A stretch of DNA of 64,000 nucleotides from Lachnospiraceae bacterium (GTDB lineage Bacteria > Bacillota > Clostridia > Lachnospirales > Lachnospiraceae). The stretch spans positions 62,001 to 126,000 of the forward strand of contig JAGBEO010000028.1 of NCBI GenBank assembly GCA_017936885.1. Reading direction: 5' to 3'. Below the pieces are notes generated by a model. The model was given only the letters and a program-made list of their open reading frames with translations. It ran no database searches and was not told the origin of the DNA. A program made the position numbers and the translations under genes. Positions within the stretch are counted from its first letter, which is position 1. Every line of letters starts with the position of its first letter. Shown piece by piece: positions 63,457-64,000 of the stretch.

Positions 63457-64000
63457 TTGGAAAACGGTGAAATTTCACAGATAAAAAATCCGTTGGAGTC
63501 AGAATCCATCGGTAAGCTGATCTTAAAGTATTCTCTTCCGGCAATCGCAAGCAGTCTGGTCAGTTCTGTCTATAATATTGTAGATCAGATTTTTGTCGGA
63601 AATAAAATCGGTGAACAGGGCAATGCCGCAACAAACGTGACCTTTCCCTTGGTCATGATCATAACGACACTGGCCATGACATTTGGCGCAGGCAGTTCTG
63701 CCTCTTTTAGTCTTTATCTTGGTCAGAAAGAAGAGAAAAAAGCAAAATCTATTGTTGGAAATGGAATGACACTTATGATATTATGTGGTATTATCATTGC
63801 AGTTATTTCCCAAATCCTGCTGCGTCCGATTCTTACTGCCTTCGGTGGACGCGGTCAGACATTGGAATACGCCATAGAATATACGCGTATTCTTGCACTT
63901 GGATTTCCGCTGGCTATTTTAGGAACAGGTGCAAGCCAGTTGATTCGTGCGGACGGAAGCCCGCGGTATGCCATGGCATCTACCATGTCGGGAGCGGTAC
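63457..64000 (+). CDS. MATE family efflux transporter, 3' end outside window
   Basis: A TTG start with GGAGG 7 bases upstream opens a frame that runs to the window edge (181 residues seen). The N-terminal sequence (IGKLILKYSLPAIASSLVSS, YNIVDQIFVGN) is typical of MATE exporters, different from the one at 52951. It is paired with the MarR gene, a common drug-responsive arrangement. Confidence 0.93.
   Translation, partial: MENGEISQIKNPLESESIGKLILKYSLPAIASSLVSSVYNIVDQIFVGNKIGEQGNAATNVTFPLVMIITTLAMTFGAGSSASFSLYLGQKEEKKAKSIVGNGMTLMILCGIIIAVISQILLRPILTAFGGRGQTLEYAIEYTRILALGFPLAILGTGASQLIRADGSPRYAMASTMSGAV

Overview
The window looks like chromosomal DNA of a spore-forming, gut-type Lachnospiraceae (Clostridia, Firmicutes). 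The pointers are a forespore sigma factor (sigG), a YlmC/YmxH sporulation protein, a YqeG-aroE-aroK-aroQ-efp cluster, DUF5688 and DUF3877-type proteins, AGGAGG ribosome sites with several TTG starts, and moderate GC. No rRNA, phage or transposase gene was found. One tRNA, one riboswitch, two decayed genes and one toxin-antitoxin pair are present. The genus cannot be fixed from the sequence alone.

Layout. 1-10.9 kb: housekeeping and sporulation genes. These are the end of a GGDEF protein, sigG on the minus strand, a zinc-ribbon/SH3 membrane protein, ymxH, nrdR, yqeG, the shikimate genes aroE/aroK/aroQ, efp, a DUF5688 protein, tRNA-Arg(CCG) followed by unusual hairpins, and an SH3 membrane protein. 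11-14.4 kb: gdhA, then a TPP riboswitch with its terminator in front of thiD-thiE. 14.4-18.6 kb: a lipoprotein/membrane protein pair and a TetR regulator with an FAD oxidoreductase. 18.6-30.8 kb: carbohydrate use. A surface GH53 galactanase sits divergent from an AraC regulator. Next to it a LacI regulator faces an ABC sugar importer, followed by GH32, fructokinase and an amylosucrase-like GH13 enzyme. This looks like a sucrose or short-fructan operon in which imported sugar is split in the cytoplasm and glucose may be stored as alpha-glucan.

30.8-36.7 kb: a metallophosphoesterase, a DUF4474-type protein, an SOS-controlled Y-family polymerase with YolD, an HD-GYP protein and a NUDIX hydrolase. 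36.8-42.6 kb: an envelope-signalling block made of an exported FG-GAP-like protein, a response regulator, a histidine kinase, a membrane-anchored protein, and a single polypeptide carrying both a peptidoglycan amidase and a NodB deacetylase domain. 42.6-46.9 kb is an AT-richer accessory stretch. It holds a broken HEAT-like gene, a RelB/ParE-type toxin-antitoxin pair, a truncated GNAT gene ending at a 56-bp palindrome, a lipoprotein, and an AgrA/AgrC-like pair without AgrB or AgrD.

47-64 kb: a DUF362 ferredoxin-like protein, a divergent methyltransferase/TetR pair around a palindrome, a DHFR-like reductase, a cupin, a stand-alone RsmH paralogue, a MATE exporter, a radical SAM protein, an Xaa-Pro aminopeptidase, an aldo/keto reductase, a hydrolase with an AraC regulator, a 30-bp tandem repeat, two small proteins, and a MarR-MATE operon cut by the window end.

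No wholly new defence or mobile system is evident. The strongest leads are the AroQ lacking its usual catalytic histidine, the amylosucrase/GH32 sucrose operon with its mirrored LacI operators, the amidase-deacetylase fusion, the RsmH paralogue, the structured region after tRNA-Arg, and the palindrome at the GNAT breakpoint.
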